A stretch of 8,613 nt of DNA from Halolactibacillus sp051746745 (GCA_051746745.1 JBNJFJ010000082.1:1-8613); one strand, 5' to 3'; positions 1 to 7,260 are shown, counted from the first letter of the stretch. Numbers and translations: made by a program. Notes: generated by a model not told the origin, from the sequence alone.

Positions 1-175
1 TATGCACTGTGTAGGTAAAGTAGAATCAGCCCTCACAGATCAAGCAGGTGTAGAGAAAGTGAAAGTAAACTTAAAAAAAGGTGAAGCTAAAGTGAAATAC
101 GACGAATCAGCCGTTACCACCGATCAGTTAATTGATAATATTAAAGCAGCAGGCTACACCGCCACAGCGAAATAA
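1..175 (+). CDS. copZ: Copper chaperone CopZ (HMA domain), 3' part, 5' end outside window
   Basis: The visible 57 residues form most of a heavy-metal-associated (HMA) domain and end at TAA 173-175. Base 1 is the third base of the preceding codon. The opening residues M-H-C-V-G-K-V-E fit the second half of a GMTCxxC metal site read as C-M-H-C, so the ATG at position 2 is internal and not a start. The pattern 'GVEKVKVNLKKGEAKVKYD' followed by 'QLIDNIKAAGY' is the usual beta-alpha-beta end of CopZ-like proteins. These are cytoplasmic Cu(I) carriers that pass copper to the CopA ATPase. The family is about 68-70 residues, so only about 11-13 are missing. A free-standing CopZ is likely because the stop comes right after the domain, but the HMA domain at the end of a longer protein cannot be excluded. 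No promoter or copA is visible. Confidence 0.87.
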   Translation, partial: MHCVGKVESALTDQAGVEKVKVNLKKGEAKVKYDESAVTTDQLIDNIKAAGYTATAK

Positions 176-211
176 ACCAACCATCATCAATGGTTAAATA
201 CAATTATAGAA

Positions 212-258
212 AAAATAAGAGAGGCGTTAGGTCAATGACCTAACGCCTCTCTTATTTT
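212..258. terminator. Bidirectional rho-independent terminator between copZ and the convergent flavin reductase
   Basis: A perfect inverted repeat with 23-bp arms sits on either side of one central base (A235). The G/C-rich core is GAGGCGTTAGGTC. The arms end in an A-run on the left and TTATTTT on the right, so either strand gives a stem followed by U-rich RNA. It lies between two convergent genes, 37 bases after the copZ stop and 28 bases from the stop of the minus-strand gene. Confidence 0.93.
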
Positions 259-285
259 ATGTCGTCTTTTAACTCACACATAATT

Positions 286-909
286 CTATAACGCATTACC
301 CTTCGCAGGAATGGGGTAATCTTTTAACAACTTAGCAAAATACAAGGTATTATATACAAGCATTTCGATATGTTTATTCGTAAAGGCATTTTCACTTGCC
401 GCACCATCCAGATAAGATGGCCCTGGTCCTGCCTCTCCGACCCAGTAAGCATCGACGTTTGGTGGAATGACAAAACCGATATGGCTGAGCCCGTAAAGAA
501 TCGAAGCAGCGGCATGTTTTGCGCCGTCCTCATTACCGGTAATCACAACACCACCAACTTTGTTGTAATAGATTGCTTGGCCCTTGTCATTTGTATCACC
601 ACTCGTGCCGTATAACCGTTCAATGGCTTGGGTGGCGAGACTGCTTTTTTCGCCGAGCCAAAGCGGAGTACCAATTAAGACAATATCAGCTTGCTTTACT
701 TTCTCTAATAGCTGTGGCCACTCATCACCGTCTCCTTCATCTCCGGTGACACCGTAATGAATGTCGTAATCGGCTAAGCGTATGCTTTCAGTTTGTGCCC
801 CTTCTTGTTCATAAAGCTTTCGTGCTTTTTCATATAATCCTTGTGTGTGCGACGGTTCTGAACTATCTTTTAACGAAGCATTAAGAAACAAAACATGAAT
901 GTCTGTCAT
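286..909 (-). CDS. NAD(P)H-dependent FMN reductase / flavodoxin-family protein
   Basis: The gene encodes a 207-residue flavodoxin-fold protein. Residues 5-23 give the first beta strand and the phosphate-binding loop (VLFLNASLKDSS...SHTQGL). Residues 74-85 (DIVLIGTPLWLG) are the second flavin-contacting loop. 'VGGVVITGNEDGAKH' is the third strand, and the glycine/proline-rich 'GEAGPGPSYLD' comes late in the chain. This matches the NADPH-dependent FMN reductase-like family (PF03358/flavodoxin_2 clan), which are cytoplasmic two-electron quinone, azo or nitro reductases; the true substrate is unknown. An upstream in-frame ATG at 945 exists, but the start at 909 is chosen because AGGAGG (920-925, minus strand) lies 10 bases before it. 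No signal peptide or membrane segment is visible. It converges on copZ and is followed upstream, on the same strand, by the MFS remnant 82 bases away. A TATACT -10-like box lies at 937-942, but no good -35 is seen. Confidence 0.85.
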   Translation of the reverse strand: MTDIHVLFLNASLKDSSEPSHTQGLYEKARKLYEQEGAQTESIRLADYDIHYGVTGDEGDGDEWPQLLEKVKQADIVLIGTPLWLGEKSSLATQAIERLYGTSGDTNDKGQAIYYNKVGGVVITGNEDGAKHAAASILYGLSHIGFVIPPNVDAYWVGEAGPGPSYLDGAASENAFTNKHIEMLVYNTLYFAKLLKDYPIPAKGNAL

Positions 910-919
910 GTGGACCGTT

Positions 920-925
920 CCTCCT
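920..925 (-). promoter_or_regulatory. Ribosome binding site that fixes the start of the flavin reductase
   Basis: The minus strand reads AGGAGG here, inside AAAAAGGAGGAA, 10 bases before the ATG at 909-907. No comparable site precedes the longer reading from 945, so the shorter 207-residue protein is preferred. Confidence 0.8.
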
Positions 926-991
926 TTTTGTCTGTCAGTATACATGTTCCACTTCGCGATCAGCGTTAAACGTCCGATGGTCGTTAACGTA

Positions 992-1675
992 TTAAGCTGT
1001 TAGCTTTAGTGTCTGGTTGAGTTTTTTAGAGAAAAACAGCATAAACCCAGTTAAGATAAGTAAATAGACGGAAAAGAGGCCAATAGTAGACACACTCACG
1101 ATGAACCCAAAGAGCGGTGGCATAACCGTTGCCCCGAGATAAGCACTGGACATCTGAATCCCGATAATACTTTGCGAATAGCGTTTAGGGAAGTTGACCG
1201 GTGTTGAATGAATAATCGCTGGATAAATCGGTGCGCACCCGAGACCAATAATGATTAAACTGATCATATACATCGAATGTGAGCTGTACTCAAACATAAA
1301 TAAGCTGATACCTAAGAGGATAATCAAAGGCCCGTAACGAATCATTCGCTTATCGCCGACAACATCAGAGATGAACCCCGCCAGGAACCTGCCTGCTGTA
1401 ATACCGATAAAAAAGTAAGACGCAAACTGAGCGGCAATATTTGCTGGTAACCCGCGGTATTCTACTAAGTAACTACTCGCCCAAAGCCCAGCGGTACTTT
1501 CAATCGCGCAGTAACCGAAAAAGGTGATCAGCACAAACTTAACCCCTTTGATTTTTAATGTGTCTTTAAGGTCGATCGGTTCGTAATGCTCATCAGCTGT
1601 AGTTGATGTGCGTCTTGATTGTTTCCATAACGGTAAACATGTAAGCAAAATGAAAGTTAAACCGGTTTGTAACAA
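992..1675 (-). pseudogene. 5'-truncated MFS transporter (fucose-permease-like), C-terminal half only
   Basis: The readable product starts in what is normally transmembrane helix 6 (LLQTGLTFILLTCLPLWK). It then has the central cytoplasmic loop (QSRRTS...DLKDTLKIKG) and helices 7-12, with family motifs 'GITAGRFLAGFISD' and 'GLGCAPIYPAIIHSTP'. This fits the FHS/fucose-permease-like branch of the major facilitator superfamily, usually about 390-410 residues, so the first five to six helices (about 170 residues) are absent. The nominal start is a TTG at 1675 with no well-placed ribosome binding site. The open frame runs on upstream to a stop at 1783-1781 without any transporter-like sequence past about 1717. 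Between 1690 and 1717 a different frame reads W-S-A-V-Y-R-R, which resembles the W..YR run before helix 6 in relatives, hinting at a frameshift as well. Six helices alone are unlikely to transport. A misassembly is the alternative. Confidence 0.78.
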
Positions 1676-1737
1676 AGAGAAAAAGAAACACCCTTCGGTA
1701 TACGGCCGACCATATATGGTACTTTTAATTTCAATTA

Positions 1738-1753
1738 TTTTGTACGTACCTTT
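1738..1753. promoter_or_regulatory. Possible AraR-type operator (GTACGTAC core)
   Basis: The sequence TTTTGTACGTACCTTT matches 12 of 16 positions of the Bacillus subtilis AraR consensus ATTTGTACGTACAAAT as I recall it, including the whole TTGTACGTAC core. The right arm is not conserved. It lies about 120 bases upstream of the kinase promoter and near the broken end of the MFS gene. It may be a working or decayed L-arabinose operator, or chance in A/T-rich DNA. Confidence 0.35.
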
Positions 1754-1852
1754 TAATTTATTTATTATTTTAATTTTATTTTAACAATAACTTAATGGTA
1801 AATCCATATTTTATAAGCAATTAATTTTAAAAAGTTTAGGTCTTTTATAATT

Positions 1853-1874
1853 TTAACTTGGACTTACAAGTTAA
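1853..1874. promoter_or_regulatory. Perfect inverted repeat over the kinase -35 box (repressor operator)
   Basis: TTAACTTG, a 6-base spacer, then CAAGTTAA form two perfect 8-bp arms. They cover the -35 hexamer (1858-1863), so a bound dimer would block RNA polymerase. A related half-site, TCAACTTA at 1907-1914 (6 of 8 bases), lies just downstream of the start point. The bound regulator is not in the window. A sugar-responsive GntR- or LacI-family repressor is a guess. Confidence 0.65.
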
Positions 1875-1886
1875 TCATGGTATGAT
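1858..1886 (+). promoter_or_regulatory. Sigma-A promoter of the sugar kinase
   Basis: The -35 box TTGGAC (1858-1863) and -10 box TATGAT (1881-1886) are separated by exactly 17 bases. Transcription would begin near 1893, giving a leader of about 90 bases. The operator over the -35 box and the cre site downstream both fit this placement. Confidence 0.8.
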
Positions 1887-1932
1887 TTAATAAGAGAATC
1901 ATAAGGTCAACTTATAAGAATAGGTGTATTTA

Positions 1933-1946
1933 TGTAAACGTTATCT
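1933..1946 (+). promoter_or_regulatory. cre site (CcpA catabolite repression) in the kinase leader
   Basis: TGTAAACGTTATCT matches the catabolite-responsive element pattern WTGNAARCGNWWWCAW at all but one position (T for the A after the last C). It lies about 40 bases after the predicted start point and 36 bases before the start codon. From this position CcpA usually blocks elongating polymerase. It implies repression of the kinase when a preferred sugar is present. Confidence 0.72.
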
Positions 1947-1972
1947 TTTAAGTCTAAAATGACGAAGTCAAT

Positions 1973-1978
1973 GGAGGG
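1973..1978 (+). promoter_or_regulatory. Ribosome binding site of the sugar kinase
   Basis: GGAGGG lies 3 bases before the ATG at 1982 and 6 bases before the ATG at 1985. Spacing favours the second ATG, so the protein may be one residue shorter than the outermost reading. Confidence 0.75.
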
Positions 1979-1981
1979 TTT

Positions 1982-3580
1982 ATGATGCATGATATGAAAC
2001 AAATGATTGAACAAGGCCAAACAGTCTTAGGGATTGAGCTCGGATCTACGCGTATTAAAGCGGTACTCATTGCGGAGGATAACCAACCGATTGCCAGTGG
2101 GGCATTCGATTGGGAAAATCAACTGGTTGAGGGTTACTGGACGTACAGTGAACAAACGATTTGGGAAGGGCTTAAACAAGCGTATTTGAAATTGAAAGAA
2201 GATGTTCAAAATCAGTATGGTGTCACGCTTAAAAAAATTGGGGCGTTAGGCTTCAGTGCGATGATGCACGGCTATATTGCGCTAGATAAAGAAGGTAACT
2301 GGTTAGTACCGTTTCGGACGTGGCGAAATAATCGTCAAGAAGAAGCAGCCAGTGCGTTAACGGAAGCGTTTAACTATCAAATTCCACAGCGCTGGACGAT
2401 TGCGCATTTATATCAAGCAATCTTAAACGGGGAATCACACGTGAAAGATATTCATACGTTAACGACGTTAGCGGGTTATGTGCACGAGAAGTTAACCGGT
2501 GAAAAGATGTTAGGTGTTGGTGAGGCGTCAGGTGTTTTCCCAATCGATTTAGAAACAAAGTCATACCAACAAAAAATGGTGGATACATTTGAAAAGCTTG
2601 CGAGCGATAGAGGTGTAGTGATCGATTTACGCGCGATTTTACCTGAAGTAAAAGTGGCAGGTGAATCAGCAGGGGCGTTAACGGAAGCGGGTTGTTTATT
2701 ACTTGATCCATCGGGTGACTTAACAAGCGGCTCATTACTTTGTCCACCAGAAGGTGATGCTGGTACGGGCATGGTTGCGACAAACAGTGTCAAGGTGAGA
2801 ACAGGTAACGTCTCAGCAGGTACGTCTGTGTTTGCGATGGTCGTGTTAGAAAAAGAATTATCAAAAGTCTATACGGAAATTGATTTAGTCACCACGCCAA
2901 CCGGAAATCTCGTGGCGATGGCGCACTCAAATAACTGTACGTCTGACTTAAATGCTTGGGTGAACGTGTTTAAAGAATTCCAAGAGACAATGGGGATGCC
3001 TGTTGATATGGATACTTTATATCAAACGCTATATGAGACAGCACTGTTAGGTGATAAAGACGGTGGCGGTCTACTCAGTTACGGCTACTTATCGGGTGAA
3101 CATATGACACACTTCGAAGAAGGGCGCCCGCTCTTTGTCCGTGGTACCGATGCTAAGTTTAACTTAAGTAACTTTATGCGTACTCACCTTTATTCAGCAC
3201 TTGGGGCAATGAAAATCGGTATGGATCTCTTACTAAAAGAAGAACACGTCGCGCTTGATGAGATGCTTGGTCATGGTGGGTTATTTAAAACAAAGGGCGT
3301 GGGCCAATCGATGATGGCCGCAGCTTTAAATACACCCGTCTCCGTAATGGAAACAGCTGGTGAAGGTGGAGCTTGGGGGATTGCGGTACTTGCCTCCTTT
3401 ATGCTTCAAAAAGAAGAAGGGCAAACATTGGATCACTTCCTCAATGTCCATGTCTTTAATCAAGCGGAAGCGGACACGATTCCTCCAAACCAAGACGATG
3501 TTTTAGGGTTTGAACAGTTTATGACGCGTTATAAACAAGGTTTACCGATTGAACGGGCAGCCGTTGATCATCTTAAATAA
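1982..3580 (+). CDS. araK: FGGY-family carbohydrate kinase, AraK-like (probable L-ribulokinase)
   Basis: The 532-residue protein is an FGGY sugar kinase, phosphorylating a sugar or ketose with ATP in the cytoplasm. Residues 17-26 (GIELGSTRIK) are the N-terminal phosphate motif, with Glu19 where most FGGY kinases have Asp. Residues 256-262 (PEGDAGT) carry the likely catalytic base Asp259. Residues 430-433 (GHGG) and the following 'SVMETAGEGGAWGIAVLA' form the C-terminal ATP-side signature. The conserved stretches 'GFSAMMHGY', 'PFRTWRNN', 'PQRWTIAHLYQAILNGE' and 'RTGNVSAGTSVFAMV' resemble the branch that, from memory, includes the AraK ribulokinase of Clostridium acetobutylicum, which is distinct from classical AraB. 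The family match is firm; the ribulose substrate is inferred. The gene has its own promoter, operator, cre site and terminator, so it appears to be transcribed alone. A start at 1985 is equally possible. Length is normal for the branch and no defects are seen. Confidence 0.88.
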   Translation: MMHDMKQMIEQGQTVLGIELGSTRIKAVLIAEDNQPIASGAFDWENQLVEGYWTYSEQTIWEGLKQAYLKLKEDVQNQYGVTLKKIGALGFSAMMHGYIALDKEGNWLVPFRTWRNNRQEEAASALTEAFNYQIPQRWTIAHLYQAILNGESHVKDIHTLTTLAGYVHEKLTGEKMLGVGEASGVFPIDLETKSYQQKMVDTFEKLASDRGVVIDLRAILPEVKVAGESAGALTEAGCLLLDPSGDLTSGSLLCPPEGDAGTGMVATNSVKVRTGNVSAGTSVFAMVVLEKELSKVYTEIDLVTTPTGNLVAMAHSNNCTSDLNAWVNVFKEFQETMGMPVDMDTLYQTLYETALLGDKDGGGLLSYGYLSGEHMTHFEEGRPLFVRGTDAKFNLSNFMRTHLYSALGAMKIGMDLLLKEEHVALDEMLGHGGLFKTKGVGQSMMAAALNTPVSVMETAGEGGAWGIAVLASFMLQKEEGQTLDHFLNVHVFNQAEADTIPPNQDDVLGFEQFMTRYKQGLPIERAAVDHLK

Positions 3581-3592
3581 TACACGTTTCTT

Positions 3593-3631
3593 TAGACAGA
3601 TCAGCTGTTATAGTGATCTGTCTATTTTTTT
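3593..3631 (+). terminator. Rho-independent terminator of the sugar kinase
   Basis: An 11-bp perfect stem (3593-3603 with 3614-3624; core AGACAGATCA / TGATCTGTCT) closes a 10-base loop. A run of seven T (3625-3631) follows, up to the first N. It begins 13 bases after the kinase stop. The T run may continue into the gap. Confidence 0.92.
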
Positions 3632-3731
3632 NNNNNNNNNNNNNNNNNNNNNNNNNNNNNNNNNNNNNNNNNNNNNNNNNNNNNNNNNNNNNNNNNNNNN
3701 NNNNNNNNNNNNNNNNNNNNNNNNNNNNNNN
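3632..3731. other. Assembly gap of exactly 100 N
   Basis: The run is exactly 100 N, which is the usual placeholder for a scaffold gap of unknown length. It starts inside the poly-T of the kinase terminator and ends inside the GH2 coding sequence. At least the GH2 start, its ribosome binding site and its promoter are hidden here, and whole genes could be too. Confidence 0.97.
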
Positions 3732-6700
3732 AACATTTCAAACCAGTAGACATTCCGCACGATTGGCTGATTTATAACAGTCAAGCCTTATATGAAGATA
3801 GTATCGGTTGGTATCAGAAGACACTGACCATCACGGACTTATCGAAAAGTTACGCGATGTATTTTGAAGGCGTCTATATGGACAGTATGCTCTATGTTAA
3901 TGACAAGTTAGTAGGGGAATGGAAATACGGTTACTCAAGTTTTGAGTTTGATATTACCGACTTTTTAATAGAAGGTGATAATCATCTTCTATTAAAGGTG
4001 ACGCATCAAGCGCCTAATAGTCGCTGGTATTCTGGTGCGGGTATTTACCGGGATGTTTATTTAAAAGTGAGAGGGACAGCCTTCATTGAAACGGATGGTA
4101 CTTATGTCACGACAGAAAAAAACGGTAACGATTATCAATTGATGGTTGATACGACGATTGAAACCGCGCATCTTGTTACCGTTAGATGTACATTAACCGG
4201 GCACGGTGAAAAGGCCGTTATAGAAATGACGCATCAATCAACAGGGACAACGTCCCAAACGCTTACGGTTCTCTCACCAAAAGAATGGTCGCATCGTGAT
4301 CCAGCGCTATACACCCTAACCACGGAATTGTTGACAGATCAACAAGTTGTACTGGAGCGTTACCGTGAGCGCATTGGTTTTAGAGCGTTTCAATTAGAGC
4401 CGGATCGCGGGTTTATAGTAAATGGTCAACAAGTAAAAATTAACGGCACGTGTGAACACCATGACCTCGGAGCTTTAGGTGCGGCCTTCAATAAAGAAGC
4501 GATGCGTTACCGTCTTGAGTTATTGAAAGACATGGGCGTTAACGGTATTAGAACAGCACATAATATGCCGGCAAAAGGACTGATGAACTTATGTGATGAG
4601 ATGGGTTTTTACGTTGTATCAGAAGCCTTTGATATGTGGGAACGCTCGAAAACGCCTTATGACTATGGTCGCTTCTTTAACGACTGGGTTCATCGTGATG
4701 TCGCTAGCTGGATTAAGCGCGACCGGAATCACCCATCGGTCGTGATGTGGAGTATTGGGAATGAAATATATGATACGCATGCGTCAAGTCGCGGGGTAGA
4801 GCTTACGGAAATGTTAAGAGCTTTAGTGGAAACATATGACCCAAAAGGCAATGCACGTGTGACGATTGGGTCTAATTATATGCCGTGGGAACATGCAAGG
4901 GCCTGTGCAGATGTAGTGAAAGTGGCTGGTTATAATTATGCAGAAAAATATTACGATCAACATCATGAAAAGTATCCCGATTGGATTATTTACGGGAGTG
5001 AAACAGCGTCTGTCGTGCAAAGCCGGGGCATTTATCATTTTCCGTGTGATACCAATATTTTATCCGATGATGATCAACAATGTTCCGCTTTAGGAAATAG
5101 TACGACAAGTTGGGGCGCGAAATCTCCTGAAGCGTGTATCATCGCTGAACGAGATACACCGTATTCAGTCGGCCAGTTTCTTTGGACCGGGTTTGATTAC
5201 ATTGGAGAACCAACCCCGTATCATACGAAGAATGCGTATTTTGGTCAACTCGATACAGCTACCTTTAAGAAAGATAGTTATTATATATATCAAGCCGGTT
5301 GGACCGATGTAAAAATCAATCCGATGGTTCATATTTTTCCTTATTGGGATTTTAATCCCGGTCAACTGATTGATGTGCGGGTAGCGTCGAATGCACCGCG
5401 AGTAGAACTGTTTTTAAACGGTGAATCACTCGGTCAAAAAGCCATTGATCACCAACATGGGACAGTACTTGTACCAACCTATCAGGTGCGTTATGAACCA
5501 GGTGAACTAAAAGCGGTGGCTTATGATGAAACAGGTCACGTCATCGCGACGGATAATCAACAGAGTTTTAACGATCCGGTTTCGCTTGTGATTGAGACAA
5601 ATAAACAGACGCTCACCCATAGCGAAGATCTTGTATTTGTGACCATTAAAGCGCTTGATGCGTTCGGGCGTGAAGTGAAGAACGCGACAAATCGTATCTA
5701 TGTCGATGTCTCAGATGCTGGCCGACTGGTTGGCCTAGATAATGGTGACAGTACCGACTATGATGCCTATAAAGGAAAGTCGAAGCGTCTCTTTAGTGGA
5801 AAGTTAATGGCAATCATACAACCAAAACAGACGCGTGGAAAAGTCATGATTAACGTCTCATCTCTTGGTTTAACTGAAGCGACAACAACGCTCGACGTTA
5901 TGTGTCCACAGGACCAAACAATCGGTGGTGTAACAGAGAATAATGATCAAATGATTGTGACGGGAAAAAGAGATGAAGTGACGGTCAGAAAGATCACGCT
6001 CGATAGTCACGGGATCCATCAGCTGACGCATGCACAACCATCGGTTGATGTGTCTGTCACATTGTCGCCAGAGTATGCGACAGATAAAGCTATCGCTTAT
6101 AAAATTGTGACCGATGAAGGGGCAGAAACGACCCGGGGCGCTGTTGAAGAAACGCCACAAGGTGTGAGGGTTACCGCTAAAGGAGACGGAAACTTTAGGC
6201 TACGTGCGATGAGTAAAGATCATACAAATACTGTGCGTCTTATTTCAGAGTTGGATTTTACTGCGACAGGCCTTGGTCAATTTTATAAAGATCCGTATCA
6301 ATTTATTGCCGGCAGTTTATATGACGACGCAACAGGGGATGTGGGAAGTGGGAATGATCGCGGATTTGCGACAAGCAATGATGAGAGATGTCTCGTTGGT
6401 TTTCATGATTTGGATTTTAAAGACCGTGGCGCTGATACAGTGACGTTATCGATTTTTACTTTAAACGATGATGTCTATACGTTAAAGATTTGGGATCGTC
6501 ATCCAGATGAAGGGGCAACGTTATTACTCGATGATACGTATCAAAAACCGTCCATCTGGAATGTCTATCAATCAGAAACATATCGTTTAAATAAACGCCT
6601 GACGAATATTCAATCGTTGTATATTGAAACGGCTAATAAAATGCATGTCAAAGGTTTTCAATTTGAGCCATTTAACCGAGCCAATCGAACCGTTGACGTG

Positions 6701-7045
6701 ACAAGGGTTGATACACTTTATGGTGATCATTATACGTTAGAAGAAGATAAAATTAGTCAGATTGGCAATAATGTTTCACTTACATTCAACCACTTTGATT
6801 TTGGCGAAGCGGGTACAAACAGGTTAGTCATCAACGGTCACTCACCGATCGATAAAAACACGATTCATGTACGCTTTTCTGATGGTGAAACGGAAATGAA
6901 TCAGCTTATTGAATTTACTGAGACAGACACGTTAACTGAAAAAGTGTTTGAACTTGAGTCTGTATATGGCGAACAATCGGTGACCTTCATTTTTCTTCCT
7001 GGTTCACAGTTTGACTTTGCTTCATTTAAGCTCACGAGAAAATAG
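3732..7045 (+). CDS. Large multidomain glycoside hydrolase family 2 (probable beta-galactosidase), 5' end in gap
   Basis: The frame is open from the gap edge, well before the ATG at 3857: residues H-F-K-P-V-D-I-P-H-D-W-L from 3734 are the typical GH2 N-terminal strand. About 1,103 residues are visible (residue 1 = codon 3734). In order they show the sugar-binding domain (about 1-110), an Ig-like sandwich (about 111-224) and the TIM barrel (about 225-525). These are followed by a DUF4982-like domain (527-600), a GH2 C-terminal domain 5-like region (614-722), an Ig-like domain (770-845) and two tandem CBM6-like jelly rolls (846-975 and 976-1103). Catalytic residues are in place: acid/base Glu344 in SIGNE and nucleophile Glu423 in YGSET, 79 apart. 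'EHHDLGALG' and 'NGIRTAHN' also fit. The enzyme should cut non-reducing beta-linked sugars, with beta-galactosidase the best guess. Roughly 40-60 residues are missing, so a signal peptide cannot be judged. The gene ends at a strong terminator. Confidence 0.9.
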
Positions 7046-7109
7046 GCGCTATGTTAAAATCTAAAAGAGTCAAGACTATAAATAGAAAGAGATGAATGAA
7101 TACTTTATA

Positions 7110-7151
7110 AAAAAGCGCGTAAAGACCGGTACAGGTTTTTGCGTGCTTTTT
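7110..7151. terminator. Rho-independent terminator after the GH2 gene
   Basis: An 18-bp stem (7110-7127 with 7134-7151) closes a 6-base loop GGTACA. All pairs form if three G-U wobbles are allowed. The right arm ends in TTTTT and the left begins with AAAAA, so it can work on the plus strand and perhaps weakly on the minus. It starts 64 bases after the GH2 stop. The bases between show no gene. Confidence 0.87.
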
Positions 7152-7181
7152 GATGGGAAAAGATAAAAGAAAGGAATAAGA

Positions 7182-7210
7182 TTGACGGACATTCAAATGT
7201 GTATTAGAAT
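7182..7210 (+). promoter_or_regulatory. Sigma-A promoter of the DUF72 gene
   Basis: The -35 box TTGACG (7182-7187) and -10 box TAGAAT (7205-7210) have a 17-base spacer. The start point would be near 7217. It lies between the GH2 terminator and the DUF72 gene, so that gene is a separate transcription unit. Confidence 0.78.
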
Positions 7211-7218
7211 GTAATTAA

Positions 7219-7234
7219 TCAAACGATTGTTTGA
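7219..7234. promoter_or_regulatory. Palindrome at the start point of the DUF72 gene (probable operator)
   Basis: TCAAAC, GATT, GTTTGA form two perfect 6-bp arms around a 4-base centre, directly downstream of the -10 box. Sequences like CAAACGATCGTTTG are common TetR-family operators. A second, wider inverted pair overlaps it: CATTCAAA (7190-7197) and TTTGAATG (7230-7237). No regulator gene is in the window. Confidence 0.55.
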
Positions 7235-7254
7235 ATGTTAAAGTCATCAGTAAG

Positions 7255-7260
7255 AAGGTG
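7255..7260 (+). promoter_or_regulatory. Ribosome binding site that fixes the DUF72 start
   Basis: AAGGTG lies 6 bases before the ATG at 7267. The longer reading from a TTG at 7231 has no such site and would begin inside the palindrome at the predicted start point, so it is rejected. Confidence 0.75.

Larger units (their letters stand above)
1676..1981. other. A/T-rich control region between the MFS remnant and the sugar kinase
   Basis: No credible gene is seen in these 306 bases on either strand. The left end holds three short palindromes in a row: GTATAC (1698-1703), CGGCCG (1703-1708) and ACCATATATGGT (1709-1720). Transporter-like sequence stops at this point. From about 1721 to 1860 the DNA is almost only A and T, apart from an AraR-like GTACGTAC. 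The right end, from 1853, holds the kinase operator, promoter, cre site and ribosome binding site listed separately. Confidence 0.75.

Noticed and set aside
370..615. Plus-strand open frame of 81 codons opposite the flavin reductase
   Set aside because: It is a shadow of the minus-strand gene, which has clear flavodoxin-fold motifs and a strong ribosome binding site.
964..989. CGTTAA ... TTAACG pair between the MFS remnant and the flavin reductase
   Set aside because: Only 6-bp arms with an unpaired 14-base middle and no T run, so it is too weak to call a terminator or operator.
2370..2793. Two overlapping minus-strand open frames (137 and 105 codons) inside the kinase
   Set aside because: They lie fully within the well-supported kinase gene, have no ribosome binding site that I see, and their products show no family motif.
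3549..3749. Open frame running from the kinase end through the N gap
   Set aside because: It overlaps the kinase end and its terminator, and half of it is N, so the reading is an artefact of the gap.
4823..5365. Minus-strand open frames opposite the GH2 catalytic domain
   Set aside because: They are antisense shadows with no motif, over the region encoding both catalytic glutamates.
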